Positions 1 to 6,411 of a stretch of 10,628 bases of DNA are shown here, piece by piece; within the stretch, counting starts at the first letter, position 1, and the number at the start of each line of letters is the position of its first letter. The notes below the pieces were generated by a model. It searched no databases, was not told where the DNA came from, and saw only the letters and a program-made list of their open reading frames with translations. The stretch lies in the NCBI GenBank assembly GCA_025928215.1, contig JAICJW010000128.1, positions 1 through 10,628 on the forward strand, read 5' to 3'. The translations under genes and the position numbers were made by a program. This stretch comes from Chloroflexia bacterium (lineage in GTDB: Bacteria > Chloroflexota > Chloroflexia > Thermomicrobiales > JALYUS01).

Positions 1-68
1 AGGAGAAGAACTTCTTCGAGACGCGCGTCACCGAATACCAGTCCGCCGCCGCGCTGACGTGGGAATAA
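1..68 (+). CDS. C-terminal fragment of an unidentified protein
   Basis: The frame starting at base 3 is open and ends at TAA (66-68). It encodes 21 residues, ending in the sequence SAAALTWE. Of the three plus-strand frames this one has the most protein-like composition, with codons ending mostly in G or C as in the neighbouring genes. It stops 10 bp before the stop codon of the convergent gene at 79-1014, a tight tail-to-tail arrangement typical of real gene ends. The 5' part lies outside the window. The tail is too short to assign a family, so no function is proposed. Confidence 0.5.
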   Translation, partial: EKNFFETRVTEYQSAAALTWE

Positions 69-78
69 TGGGCGAGCG

Positions 79-1014
79 TCACGCGCGGAGCAGCGGCGCG
101 ACACGCTCGCCGAGCAGCGTCACCATCTCGCGGTGGAGGGGGTGATCCACCGAGAACATCATCCGCCCGACACCGGCGGCGCTGAGTTCGCGCAATCGTT
201 CCGCCGCCTGCTCGGGTGTGCCCAGGATCCATGTCTCTCGATCCCGCATGTGCGGACGCGCGCCCTCCTGTAACCGTTCCAGCGTCCGCTCCACCTCGCG
301 CTCCGTCTCCGCGACGCAGAGACCGGCGAAGAGGGCCAGCGATAGCGCGCGCGGATCGCGTCCTGCCGCCGCGCAATCGCGGTCAAGCCGCTCGCGTACC
401 GCCCGACAGACTGCCGGAGTGCCGACGCCGACAACATACTCGTCGGCGTAGCGTGCCGCCAGCCGGGGCAGGCGGATTGCCGTGGTGCCACCACCAACCA
501 GGAGCGGCAGGCGCGGCTGTTGCACCGGCTGTGGGGTGAAGTGACACTCCTCGAGTTGGTAGTGCGGTCCGGTATGGCTGAATGGGTCCTCGCTCCATAG
601 CCCGGTGATCACCTGCAACTGCTCCTCAAGCAGATCAACGCGCGCGGGGCCGGCGGGGAAGGGGAAGCCGTGCGCGGCATGCTCTGCCGCCAGCCACCCG
701 GCGCCAATACCCAACTCGGCACGGCCATCGCTGAGGTGATCAAGCGTGGCAGCCATCTTCGCCAGCACCGCCGGGTGGCGGAAAGTCACGGGGCTGACCA
801 GCGTGCCGAGGCGGATGCGGTCGGTCTCCCGCGCCAGCGCGCCGAGGAAGACCCACGCATCGGCGGCCATGCGATCGAAGTGGCCCGACGACGAGTAATA
901 GTGCTCGGCCAGCAGGGCGGCATCGAAGCCCGCCGCTTCGGCGGTCTGGGTGAAGGCCAGCGTCGTCGCGTAATCCAGCCCCTCCTGAATCTCGATAGAC
1001 AGACAGAACTTCAT
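79..1014 (-). CDS. Luciferase-like monooxygenase family oxidoreductase (probably F420-dependent)
   Basis: This 311-residue protein has the features of the bacterial luciferase-like TIM-barrel fold. It begins with a beta strand (MKFCLSIEI), carries RIRLGTLVSPVTFRHPAVLA around residues 67-86, and then the family hallmark SDGRAELGIGAGW at 95-107. The C-terminal part has the usual GTPEQAAERLRELSAAGV stretch that closes the barrel. Such enzymes use reduced F420 or FMN to oxidise or reduce small organic substrates; the substrate cannot be read from sequence. The frame is open upstream for 30 more codons, but those run through arginine-rich sequence and into the repeat at 1071. The ATG at 1014 is chosen because GAGGGAGAG lies just upstream and the first strand starts immediately. 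It is transcribed divergently from a second family member at 1311-2234. Confidence 0.9.
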   Translation of the reverse strand: MKFCLSIEIQEGLDYATTLAFTQTAEAAGFDAALLAEHYYSSSGHFDRMAADAWVFLGALARETDRIRLGTLVSPVTFRHPAVLAKMAATLDHLSDGRAELGIGAGWLAAEHAAHGFPFPAGPARVDLLEEQLQVITGLWSEDPFSHTGPHYQLEECHFTPQPVQQPRLPLLVGGGTTAIRLPRLAARYADEYVVGVGTPAVCRAVRERLDRDCAAAGRDPRALSLALFAGLCVAETEREVERTLERLQEGARPHMRDRETWILGTPEQAAERLRELSAAGVGRMMFSVDHPLHREMVTLLGERVAPLLRA

Positions 1015-1056
1015 GCTCTCCCTCTTTCCCCTCTCTCGCCGCGAGCGCCGATGACC

Positions 1057-1062
1057 AGTATA
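1057..1062 (-). promoter_or_regulatory. Putative -10 box for the minus-strand luciferase-like gene
   Basis: Read on the minus strand this is TATACT, five of six matches to the sigma-70 consensus, 42 bp upstream of the ATG at 1014. No convincing -35 hexamer sits at 16-18 bp; that position falls inside the inverted-repeat element beginning at 1071. The call rests on the -10 box alone. Confidence 0.35.
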
Positions 1063-1070
1063 GCGCGGCG

Positions 1071-1232
1071 GCTGGGGAACCTCACCCCCCGACCCCCTCT
1101 CCATTGCTTGTCAGCAATAGAGAGGGGGAGCAATGCGGGTAGAGATTGGGATGTTCGGGGAATGCCACGGCACTTCAGATGCATCACCTCTCTCCTATCG
1201 CTTGCGATGGAGAGGGGGTGAGGTTCCCCAGC
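1071..1232. repeat. 162-bp element with 19-bp perfect terminal inverted repeats and two internal hairpins (MITE-like)
   Basis: The left end GCTGGGGAACCTCACCCCC (1071-1089) is the exact reverse complement of 1214-1232. Two strong hairpins lie inside. One at 1093-1128 has an arm of CCCCCTCTC plus ATTGCT, a TGTC loop and one mismatch. The other at about 1187-1217 has an arm containing ATCGC around a short CTTG loop. The element fills most of the 296-bp gap between two divergent luciferase-like genes and contains no convincing gene. No target-site duplication is obvious next to the ends. CTCACCCCC-type inverted repeats are familiar from intergenic DNA of several GC-rich bacterial groups. Whether this one was mobilised by a transposase is not shown here. 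Confidence 0.7.
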
Positions 1233-1258
1233 GATGCGCGAAGACGGAGCGGGGCGTA

Positions 1259-1264
1259 TACAAT
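1259..1264 (+). promoter_or_regulatory. Putative -10 box for the plus-strand luciferase-like gene
   Basis: TACAAT (within TATACAAT, 1257-1264) matches five of six consensus positions and lies about 47 bp upstream of the ATG at 1311. No good -35 hexamer is visible at the expected spacing. If it is real, the ATG at 1263 in the same frame would overlap the -10 box and could not be the start of this transcript, which supports the start at 1311. Confidence 0.3.
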
Positions 1265-1310
1265 GGCGCGCAGCATCGACCGCGTGAAGCAAAAAGAGGG
1301 GGAACGAGCG

Positions 1311-2234
1311 ATGAGCATTTCCTGGGGTATCCACGTCGGACAGCAGAATATTTCGATGGACGAATTGCGCCGCCTCTGGATGTACGCCGACACGCACGGC
1401 TTCGGCTGGCTCTCCGTCTGGGATCATCTCTACTGCGCGACGAACGATGCGGATCCGCACTACGAGGCCATCGCCTGCCTCGCCGCCCTTGCCGCCGACA
1501 CAAAGAACCTGCGCTGCGGCTGTATGGTTTTCGCGGTGCCGTATCGCAACCTCGGCTTGCTCGCCAAGTCGTTCATGACCCTCAATCACCTCTCCAATGG
1601 GCGCTTCGAGCCGGGACTTGGCGCGGGATGGCACGAGCCGGAGTTCCGCGCCTTCAACTATCCCTTTCCGCCGATCAAGGAGCGGATGGATATGCTCGAT
1701 GAGGGCATGCAGGTGATGCGCAGTTTCATTGATAACGAGGTGACGGACCATCATGGCCGCTTCTTCGACTTCACCAATGCCTACATGAACCCGCGCCCGG
1801 TCGGCAAACTGCCGCTCTGGATCGGCGGGCGCGGCGAGAAGCGAACGGCGCGGATGGCCGCGAAGTACGCTGACGGCTGGAACATCGCCTATGTTTCGCC
1901 CGACGACCTGGCGCACAAAATCGAGGTGTTGCACCACTGGTGCGACGTCGAGGGGCGCGATGCCGACCAGATCGCCGTCGCGACGCAACTCGGCTTCTTC
2001 ATGGCCGCCTCCGATGATCCGACGGTGATGGCGGCGACGGAGGAGGAGATGCGCCGCAAGGTGCCGCATCAGGACCCGGCGGGCCAGCTCATGGGCAGCC
2101 CGGCGCAGGTCACCGCGCGTCTCAAGGAGTACGAGGCGATGGGCGTCAAGGAGATCAACATCGCGATCCGCCCGCCCGTGGACTGGGCGGCATTGGAGAC
2201 CTTCGTCACCGATGTGATGCCGCAGTTCCGTTAG
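1311..2234 (+). CDS. Luciferase-like monooxygenase family oxidoreductase, second copy
   Basis: This 307-residue protein belongs to the same TIM-barrel family as the gene at 79-1014. The hallmark SNGRFEPGLGAGW occupies residues 95-107, exactly the same positions as its counterpart in the other gene, but the proteins are otherwise well diverged. The C-terminus carries GSPAQVTARLKEYEAMGV, the usual last helix of the barrel. F420 or FMN is the expected cofactor; the substrate is unknown. The frame runs upstream to 1146 through the repeat element. The ATG at 1311 is preferred because GAGGGGG lies 8 bp upstream and the first beta strand (ISWGIHV) follows directly. An alternative ATG at 1263 would add 16 mostly charged residues. 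Its TAG overlaps the stop codon of alaX on the other strand. Confidence 0.9.
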   Translation: MSISWGIHVGQQNISMDELRRLWMYADTHGFGWLSVWDHLYCATNDADPHYEAIACLAALAADTKNLRCGCMVFAVPYRNLGLLAKSFMTLNHLSNGRFEPGLGAGWHEPEFRAFNYPFPPIKERMDMLDEGMQVMRSFIDNEVTDHHGRFFDFTNAYMNPRPVGKLPLWIGGRGEKRTARMAAKYADGWNIAYVSPDDLAHKIEVLHHWCDVEGRDADQIAVATQLGFFMAASDDPTVMAATEEEMRRKVPHQDPAGQLMGSPAQVTARLKEYEAMGVKEINIAIRPPVDWAALETFVTDVMPQFR

Positions 2235-2971
2235 GCAGATGCCCCTGGCTCGTCGGTCAACACGATTTCCAGCCGCTTGTTGCTCTTGCCTTTCGAGCGG
2301 GTGCCGACGATACGGATGCCACCGACCTCGCCGGTATGGGCGACGTGCGTGCCGCCATCGGCCTGGAGATCGAGGCCAACAATCTCCACCGTGCGCACCT
2401 CCGCGATGCCGGGCGGCAGCAGATTAATCTTCGTGCGGATCAGATCGGGGATGGCGAAGGCCTCGTCGCGCGGCAGGATACGCACGCGGACGGGCAGATC
2501 GGCGCGGATCGCGTCGTTCGTCGCCTTCTCAATCGCCGCGACGCGCTCCGGCGAGAGATCGTCCAGTTCAAAATCCATCCGTGATTGGTCGAGGGCCATC
2601 TGACCGCCGGTGACGAGCGCGCCATAGTCGCGGAAGACGACGCCGCAGAGGCAATGCATCGCCGTGTGCGTCCGCATCAGCCGGTAGCGGCGCTCCCAGT
2701 CCACGCGCATCTGAATAGTTGCGCCAACGGACGGCACCGGCCCATCGAGGGCATAGAGAATATCCGCGCCCTGCTTCGTCGCACCTGTCACAGACGCCTG
2801 TTGCCCCTCCCAGACCAACGTGCCCATGTCCGCCGGTTGGCCGCCACCACCGGGATAAAGAACCGTCCGCGCGACGATCACCGCGGGTGCGCCGTTCGCC
2901 TCGCCATGCCCGGTCACAGCGGTATCAAGATCGCGCGCATAACTGTCAGTCTGGTACAGCAATTCCGTCAT
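2231..2971 (-). CDS. alaX: Alanyl-tRNA editing protein, AlaX type
   Basis: This 246-residue protein is a free-standing relative of the editing domain of alanyl-tRNA synthetase, which removes serine (and, in some relatives, glycine) wrongly attached to tRNA-Ala. A glycine-rich loop GGGGQPADMG lies at 41-50, the zinc-binding HxxxH motif is H102-TAM-H106, and the second metal-site region is DGGTHV at 205-210 followed by TGEVGG. The length and glycine-rich N-terminal domain fit the medium-size AlaX-M class. The synthetase editing domain has cysteine where this protein has D205. I recall DGGTH as common in this AlaX branch, so it need not mean loss of activity. The ATG at 2971 has an AGAGG motif about 9 bp upstream. 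The gene diverges from glgC and overlaps the upstream oxidoreductase by 4 nt at the stop codons. Confidence 0.9.
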   Translation of the reverse strand: MTELLYQTDSYARDLDTAVTGHGEANGAPAVIVARTVLYPGGGGQPADMGTLVWEGQQASVTGATKQGADILYALDGPVPSVGATIQMRVDWERRYRLMRTHTAMHCLCGVVFRDYGALVTGGQMALDQSRMDFELDDLSPERVAAIEKATNDAIRADLPVRVRILPRDEAFAIPDLIRTKINLLPPGIAEVRTVEIVGLDLQADGGTHVAHTGEVGGIRIVGTRSKGKSNKRLEIVLTDEPGASA

Positions 2972-2993
2972 CCGTCCCGCCTCTCATCCGTCG

Positions 2994-3022
2994 CATATAT
3001 GCCGCTATCGCACTCATCACAA
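2994..3022 (-). promoter_or_regulatory. Putative sigma-70 promoter for alaX
   Basis: On the minus strand TTGTGA (3022-3017) and TATATG (2999-2994) are separated by exactly 17 bp. Each matches four of six consensus positions, and the -10 box lies 22 bp upstream of the alaX start, giving a very short leader. The -10 box proposed for glgC, on the opposite strand, begins only 8 bp beyond this -35, so the two promoters would be back to back. Confidence 0.4.
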
Positions 3023-3029
3023 TCTCGCC

Positions 3030-3035
3030 TATAAT
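3030..3035 (+). promoter_or_regulatory. Putative -10 box for the glgC operon
   Basis: This is a perfect TATAAT consensus in the 155-bp divergent region between alaX and glgC. The -35 position (3007-3012, ATCGCA) is weak, which suggests either activator dependence or a wrong call. Initiation here would give a leader of about 85 nt before the GTG at 3127. I saw no clear riboswitch or attenuator in that leader. Confidence 0.45.
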
Positions 3036-3126
3036 ACCCTGTGCGTGGCGTTGTTTTCCCTTCTGGCAGGCGAATTGCTGTTTGTCAGGGGTGGAGGTTA
3101 GGAAGTCCGGAGATGGGGGGCAATCC

Positions 3127-4407
3127 GTGGACGGCGTCGCCGCAATGATTCTGGCCGGTGGTCAGGGAGAACGATTGAGCATCCTCTCACGGCAGCGGGC
3201 GAAGCCCGCCGTGCCGTTCGCCGGGAAGTACCGGATCATAGATTTCACGCTCTCCAACTGCGTCAACTCCGGGATCACGCATGTCGCCGTACTGACGCAG
3301 TACCGGCCCCACTCGCTCAATGACCATATCGGCATTGGCCAACCGTGGGACCTCGACCGCTCTCGTGGCGGCGTGCAGATGCTCCAACCCTACCTCGGCC
3401 GGGCGCGGTCGGACTGGTATCGCGGTACGGCGGACGCGATCTATCACAACCTCTGGTATGTGATGCCGAAGCAGTTCAACGATGTGCTGATCCTCTCCGG
3501 CGATCACATCTATAATATGGACTATCGCCCCCTGCTCGATACTCACCGCAGACGCAATGCGAGCGTGACCGTCTGTGTTCAACCCGTGCCGCTGGAGGAT
3601 GCGAGCCGGTTCGGCCTCGTGGTCACGGACGACGACGACCGCGTGATCGCGTTCCAGGAGAAGCCGGAGAACCCTCGCAGCACGCTCGCCTCGATGGGCA
3701 TCTACGTTTTCGACAAGGATCTGCTCGTTGAGACACTGGAAATCGGCGAGACGAGCGCCGAGCGGACGATGCTCGATTTCGGCAAGGACATCATTCCGAT
3801 GTTGATCGAGCGAGGCGATGTCTATGCGTACGCCTTCGATGGTTACTGGCAAGATGTCGGCACGCTGCAATCGTACTGGGAAACGAACCTCGCCCTGCTG
3901 GACGATCTGCCGCAACTGAACTTGTACGACCCCGACTGGGTGATTCACACGCGCTCGGAGGAACGCCCGCCCGCGAAGATCATGGAGGGATCACACGTCT
4001 CACGGTCGCTCGTCTCGAACGGCTGCATCATCATCCGTGGGACCGTCGAACATTCCGTCCTCTCGCCGGGGGTGATCGTGCGCGAGGGTGCGGTCGTGCG
4101 GGACAGTATCATCATGGGCGACACGGTGATCGCCGAGGGCGCGGTCGTGGAGCGATGCATCATTGATAAGCAGGCATTCATCGGGGCCGGCAGCCGCCTC
4201 GGTTTCGGCGATGATACCCCGAACATGCTCGATCCGCGCCGTGTCAATACCGGGATCACACTCGTCGGCAAGAATGCGCGCGTCCCGGCGAATGTGACGA
4301 TCGGGCGCAATGTCATCATCGCCCCCGAGGTGCAGGAGCACGAGTTCCCCGGCCACTCCATCCCCAGCGGGGAAACCGTTGATTCCCGCATGCCGTCCTG
4401 GGCATAA
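3127..4407 (+). CDS. glgC: Glucose-1-phosphate adenylyltransferase (ADP-glucose pyrophosphorylase)
   Basis: This 426-residue enzyme makes ADP-glucose from ATP and glucose-1-phosphate, the committed step of bacterial glycogen synthesis. The nucleotidyltransferase signature LAGGQGERL is at 9-17, followed by RAKPAVPFAGKYRIIDF at 24-40. YRGTADAIYHN is at 98-108, and SGDHIYNMDY at 124-133 holds the catalytic aspartate D126. Further on are FQEKPENP and YWQDVGTLQSYW, then a C-terminal left-handed beta-helix of hexapeptide repeats (SLVSNGCIIIRGTVEHSVLS onward). The length is normal for GlgC. GTG 3127 is chosen because GGGGGG lies 6 bp upstream and only five residues precede the first strand; GTG 3091 and ATG 3145 are alternatives. 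It is the first gene of a glycogen cluster, 58 bp ahead of the branching enzyme. Confidence 0.95.
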   Translation: MDGVAAMILAGGQGERLSILSRQRAKPAVPFAGKYRIIDFTLSNCVNSGITHVAVLTQYRPHSLNDHIGIGQPWDLDRSRGGVQMLQPYLGRARSDWYRGTADAIYHNLWYVMPKQFNDVLILSGDHIYNMDYRPLLDTHRRRNASVTVCVQPVPLEDASRFGLVVTDDDDRVIAFQEKPENPRSTLASMGIYVFDKDLLVETLEIGETSAERTMLDFGKDIIPMLIERGDVYAYAFDGYWQDVGTLQSYWETNLALLDDLPQLNLYDPDWVIHTRSEERPPAKIMEGSHVSRSLVSNGCIIIRGTVEHSVLSPGVIVREGAVVRDSIIMGDTVIAEGAVVERCIIDKQAFIGAGSRLGFGDDTPNMLDPRRVNTGITLVGKNARVPANVTIGRNVIIAPEVQEHEFPGHSIPSGETVDSRMPSWA

Positions 4408-4582
4408 CGAGGACTGAGGACTGAGGGCTGAGGACTCAGTGCCACGTCGAAGCATTGGAGATATCATGCAAACAGGGGCAGATCGCCAGGAAGCGCGAGG
4501 AATGGGCGTAGCAGAGTGCGCATCCCCTCAGTCCTCAGTCCTCAGTCCTCAGTCCTTCCCTCATCCTCAGCCCTCAGCACTG
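4408..4582. repeat. Inverted pair of heptanucleotide tandem repeats (ACTGAGG)n / (CCTCAGT)n
   Basis: Directly after the glgC stop, 4413-4433 holds three ACTGAGG units, the third starting with G. At 4526-4553 four perfect CCTCAGT units follow, then degenerate copies to about 4582. The left stretch CTGAGGGCTGAGGA recurs inverted near the right end, so the two arms could pair around a spacer of roughly 90 nt. The right arm lies in the reading frame of the next gene. Such ACTGAGG heptamer arrays occur in intergenic DNA of some Chloroflexota, which is general familiarity and not a search result. Confidence 0.75.
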
Positions 4583-6322
4583 GTTTTTGTGCTGCACGGC
4601 CATCTGCCGTACGCGCGGCGGCAGGGGCAGTGGCCGCACGGCGAGGAGTGGATTCATGAGGCGGCATCAACGACGTATCTCCCCCTCCTGATCGCATTGA
4701 CGGATATGGCGGAGCGCGGCGTGCCGTTCCGATTGACCATCGGCCTGACGCCGATCCTGATGGAGCAACTCTCCGACGTGGCGGTGATCGCCAATCTGGA
4801 GACCTATCTGCTGGATCGCCTGCGCCGGGCGGAATCGGATCGCATCCGGTTCGCGCATGATGGGTATGCGCGGGAGGCACGGGTCGCGGCGATGTACGCG
4901 GAGCATTTCGACCGCGCGCTGCAGGCATTCCAGACGCGCTTCAACCGCAATATCGTCGCCGGATTCGCCGCCCTGCAACGCTCCGGACATGTCGAACTGA
5001 TGGTTTCCGCCGCAACGCATGGCTACCTGCCGCTGCTCGGTCGGGCGTCGTCCATCGCCGCGCAGTTGCAGGTCGGGATTACCGCCTACGAGCGGCATGT
5101 CGGGACGAAGCCGCGTTCGATCTGGCTGCCCGAATGCGCCTATCGCCCCGCGCAGGGCAGTCTGCCGGGCATCGAGACCTTTCTGGAAGCGCAGGAACTC
5201 AACCTCTTCTTCACTGAGGCGCAGAATGTCGAAGAAGCGCCGTTCGCCGATGGCACACCCGGCGCGCCAACGACCTTTCGCCCGTACCGGATCGCCGCCT
5301 CGTCCGTGCAGGTCGTCGCACGCAATCAGCGCGTCGCGGAGCAGGTCTGGTCGCGCTGGCAAGGCTATCCGGGCGACCGTGACTACCGCGAGTTCCACCG
5401 CAAGGATGCCGAGAGCGGCCTCTGGTACTGGCGGATCACCGGCAGCGACGTGGATCTGGGCGAGAAGGACCTCTACGAGCCTGCATGGGCAGCGGCGAAG
5501 ATCGAGGCGCACGCGCGCCATTTCGTCTCCGTCGTCGAGGACGAGGCGACGAAATGGCGCGGCACAGCAAACGTGCCGGGTCTGATCTGCGCTGCCTACG
5601 ACGCGGAACTGTTCGGCCACTGGTGGTTCGAGGGCGTCCAATGGCTCGCGCGCGTCCTCGAACTGACCGCGAGCGACGATCACCCGACGATCGCGACCAC
5701 GACCGCCGGGCAATACGTGAGCGACCACCCCGCGACCGAGGCGATTGCGTTGCCGCCGTCGTCGTGGGGCCGCTACCGCACCGATTACACGTGGAACAAT
5801 GCAAAGACGGCGTGGATGTGGCCGATCATTCACGAGCGTGAGCGGCGGATGGAAACGCTCGTCGCGCGGTATCCACGCGCGCGCGGGCCGCTCCGGGCAA
5901 CGCTGGCCCAGGCAGGGCGCGAACTGCTCCTGCTCGAATCGTCCGACTGGCCCTTCCTCGTCACGACCGGGCAGGCGGACGAGTACGCGACGCGACGCTT
6001 TAATGCCCATGTCAAGCGATTTGACCGGCTGACGGCACTACTCGACGCAGGCACGGCGGAGATGAGCGCCGGGAAGCATCTGCGAACGCGGATCGAGCAA
6101 CTGGATAACCCCTTCCCGCGCCTCGATTATCATGTCTTCCAGGATCGCGGCCCGGCGAATACCTACCTCGGCCCAATCAACCCTGGCGGTAGCGGCGCGG
6201 ATATCCACTCCACGAGCACGACTTCCGGCCAATCCGCGGACGCGAAGCCAGTGCATCAGGAGCGCGGTTGGGGTTCAGACTATCTCTGGCATTCCAGCGC
6301 CGCACGTCGAAGCAGTGAGTAG
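4466..6322 (+). CDS. GH57 family 1,4-alpha-glucan branching enzyme (DUF1957 type)
   Basis: This 618-residue enzyme is expected to create alpha-1,6 branches in glycogen. The GH57 conserved regions are present in order: HGHLPY at 44-49, GLTPIL at 93-98, WLPECAY at 220-226 with the expected nucleophile E223, and YDAELFGHWWFEG at 378-390 with the expected acid/base D379. A helical DUF1957-type C-terminal region follows, including NPFPRLDYHVF. GH57 branching enzymes of Thermus and Thermococcus share this plan. ATG 4466 has GGAG 5 bp upstream; ATG 4502 is possible. The first 37 or so residues are atypical: residues 20-37 (ASPQSSVLSPQSFPHPQP) are encoded by a heptanucleotide repeat, and the family core begins only at SALVFVLHGH. 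The last 50 residues (from about GPANTYLGP) are also a low-complexity tail. It lies between glgC and glgA; no GH13 glgB is in the window. Confidence 0.88.
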   Translation: MQTGADRQEARGMGVAECASPQSSVLSPQSFPHPQPSALVFVLHGHLPYARRQGQWPHGEEWIHEAASTTYLPLLIALTDMAERGVPFRLTIGLTPILMEQLSDVAVIANLETYLLDRLRRAESDRIRFAHDGYAREARVAAMYAEHFDRALQAFQTRFNRNIVAGFAALQRSGHVELMVSAATHGYLPLLGRASSIAAQLQVGITAYERHVGTKPRSIWLPECAYRPAQGSLPGIETFLEAQELNLFFTEAQNVEEAPFADGTPGAPTTFRPYRIAASSVQVVARNQRVAEQVWSRWQGYPGDRDYREFHRKDAESGLWYWRITGSDVDLGEKDLYEPAWAAAKIEAHARHFVSVVEDEATKWRGTANVPGLICAAYDAELFGHWWFEGVQWLARVLELTASDDHPTIATTTAGQYVSDHPATEAIALPPSSWGRYRTDYTWNNAKTAWMWPIIHERERRMETLVARYPRARGPLRATLAQAGRELLLLESSDWPFLVTTGQADEYATRRFNAHVKRFDRLTALLDAGTAEMSAGKHLRTRIEQLDNPFPRLDYHVFQDRGPANTYLGPINPGGSGADIHSTSTTSGQSADAKPVHQERGWGSDYLWHSSAARRSSE

Positions 6323-6393
6323 AAAGTAACAAGTCAAAAGTAACAAGAGAATGATGTGTCATTCTTGTTACTTTTGACTTGTTACTTGTTACT
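6318..6393. repeat. Long AT-rich hairpin between the branching enzyme and glgA
   Basis: The arm AGTAACAAGTCAAAAGTAAC (6325-6344) and the bases after it are complementary to 6359-6386. Together they form a stem of about 28 bp with a TGTG loop and a 2-nt bulge (AG). The match continues imperfectly out to 6318-6393. The stem has an internal direct repeat, AGTAACAAG. The stop codon of the branching enzyme lies in its left foot. It is far more AT-rich than its surroundings, which suggests an inserted repeat. It could stabilise or attenuate the transcript before glgA. It lacks the GC stem plus U-tract of a standard terminator. Confidence 0.7.
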
Positions 6394-6398
6394 CTGTG

Positions 6399-6404
6399 AA
6401 AGGA
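6399..6404 (+). promoter_or_regulatory. Shine-Dalgarno that decides the glgA start
   Basis: AAAGGA is followed by 7 nt and then CTG at 6412. It is too close to the out-of-frame ATG at 6404 to serve it, and it is 14 to 19 nt from the in-frame TTG 6421 and ATG 6424. The spacing therefore favours initiation at CTG 6412. Confidence 0.55.
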
Positions 6405-6411
6405 TGACCGC

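Noticed and set aside
2719..3126. Upstream extension of the glgC frame
   Set aside because: It overlaps alaX on the other strand, crosses the divergent promoter region and adds Arg/Pro-rich sequence not found in GlgC proteins.
3036..3126. The glgC leader as a possible riboswitch
   Set aside because: No convincing stem-loop architecture or known aptamer motif could be seen by eye in these 91 nt.
4443..4454. The 12-mer CACGTCGAAGCA shared with 6303-6314, considered as a duplication mark around the branching enzyme
   Set aside because: A few 12-bp matches are expected by chance in 10 kb of GC-biased sequence and the flanks do not extend the match.
4526..4553. Tandem CCTCAGT units considered as a CRISPR or iteron array
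   Set aside because: The units are 7 bp with no spacers, and no cas or replication gene is nearby.
4667..6010. A 447-codon open frame on the minus strand opposite the branching enzyme
   Set aside because: It is antisense to a gene with all GH57 motifs, is rich in Arg and Gly as expected for a GC-rich shadow frame, and shows no recognisable domain.
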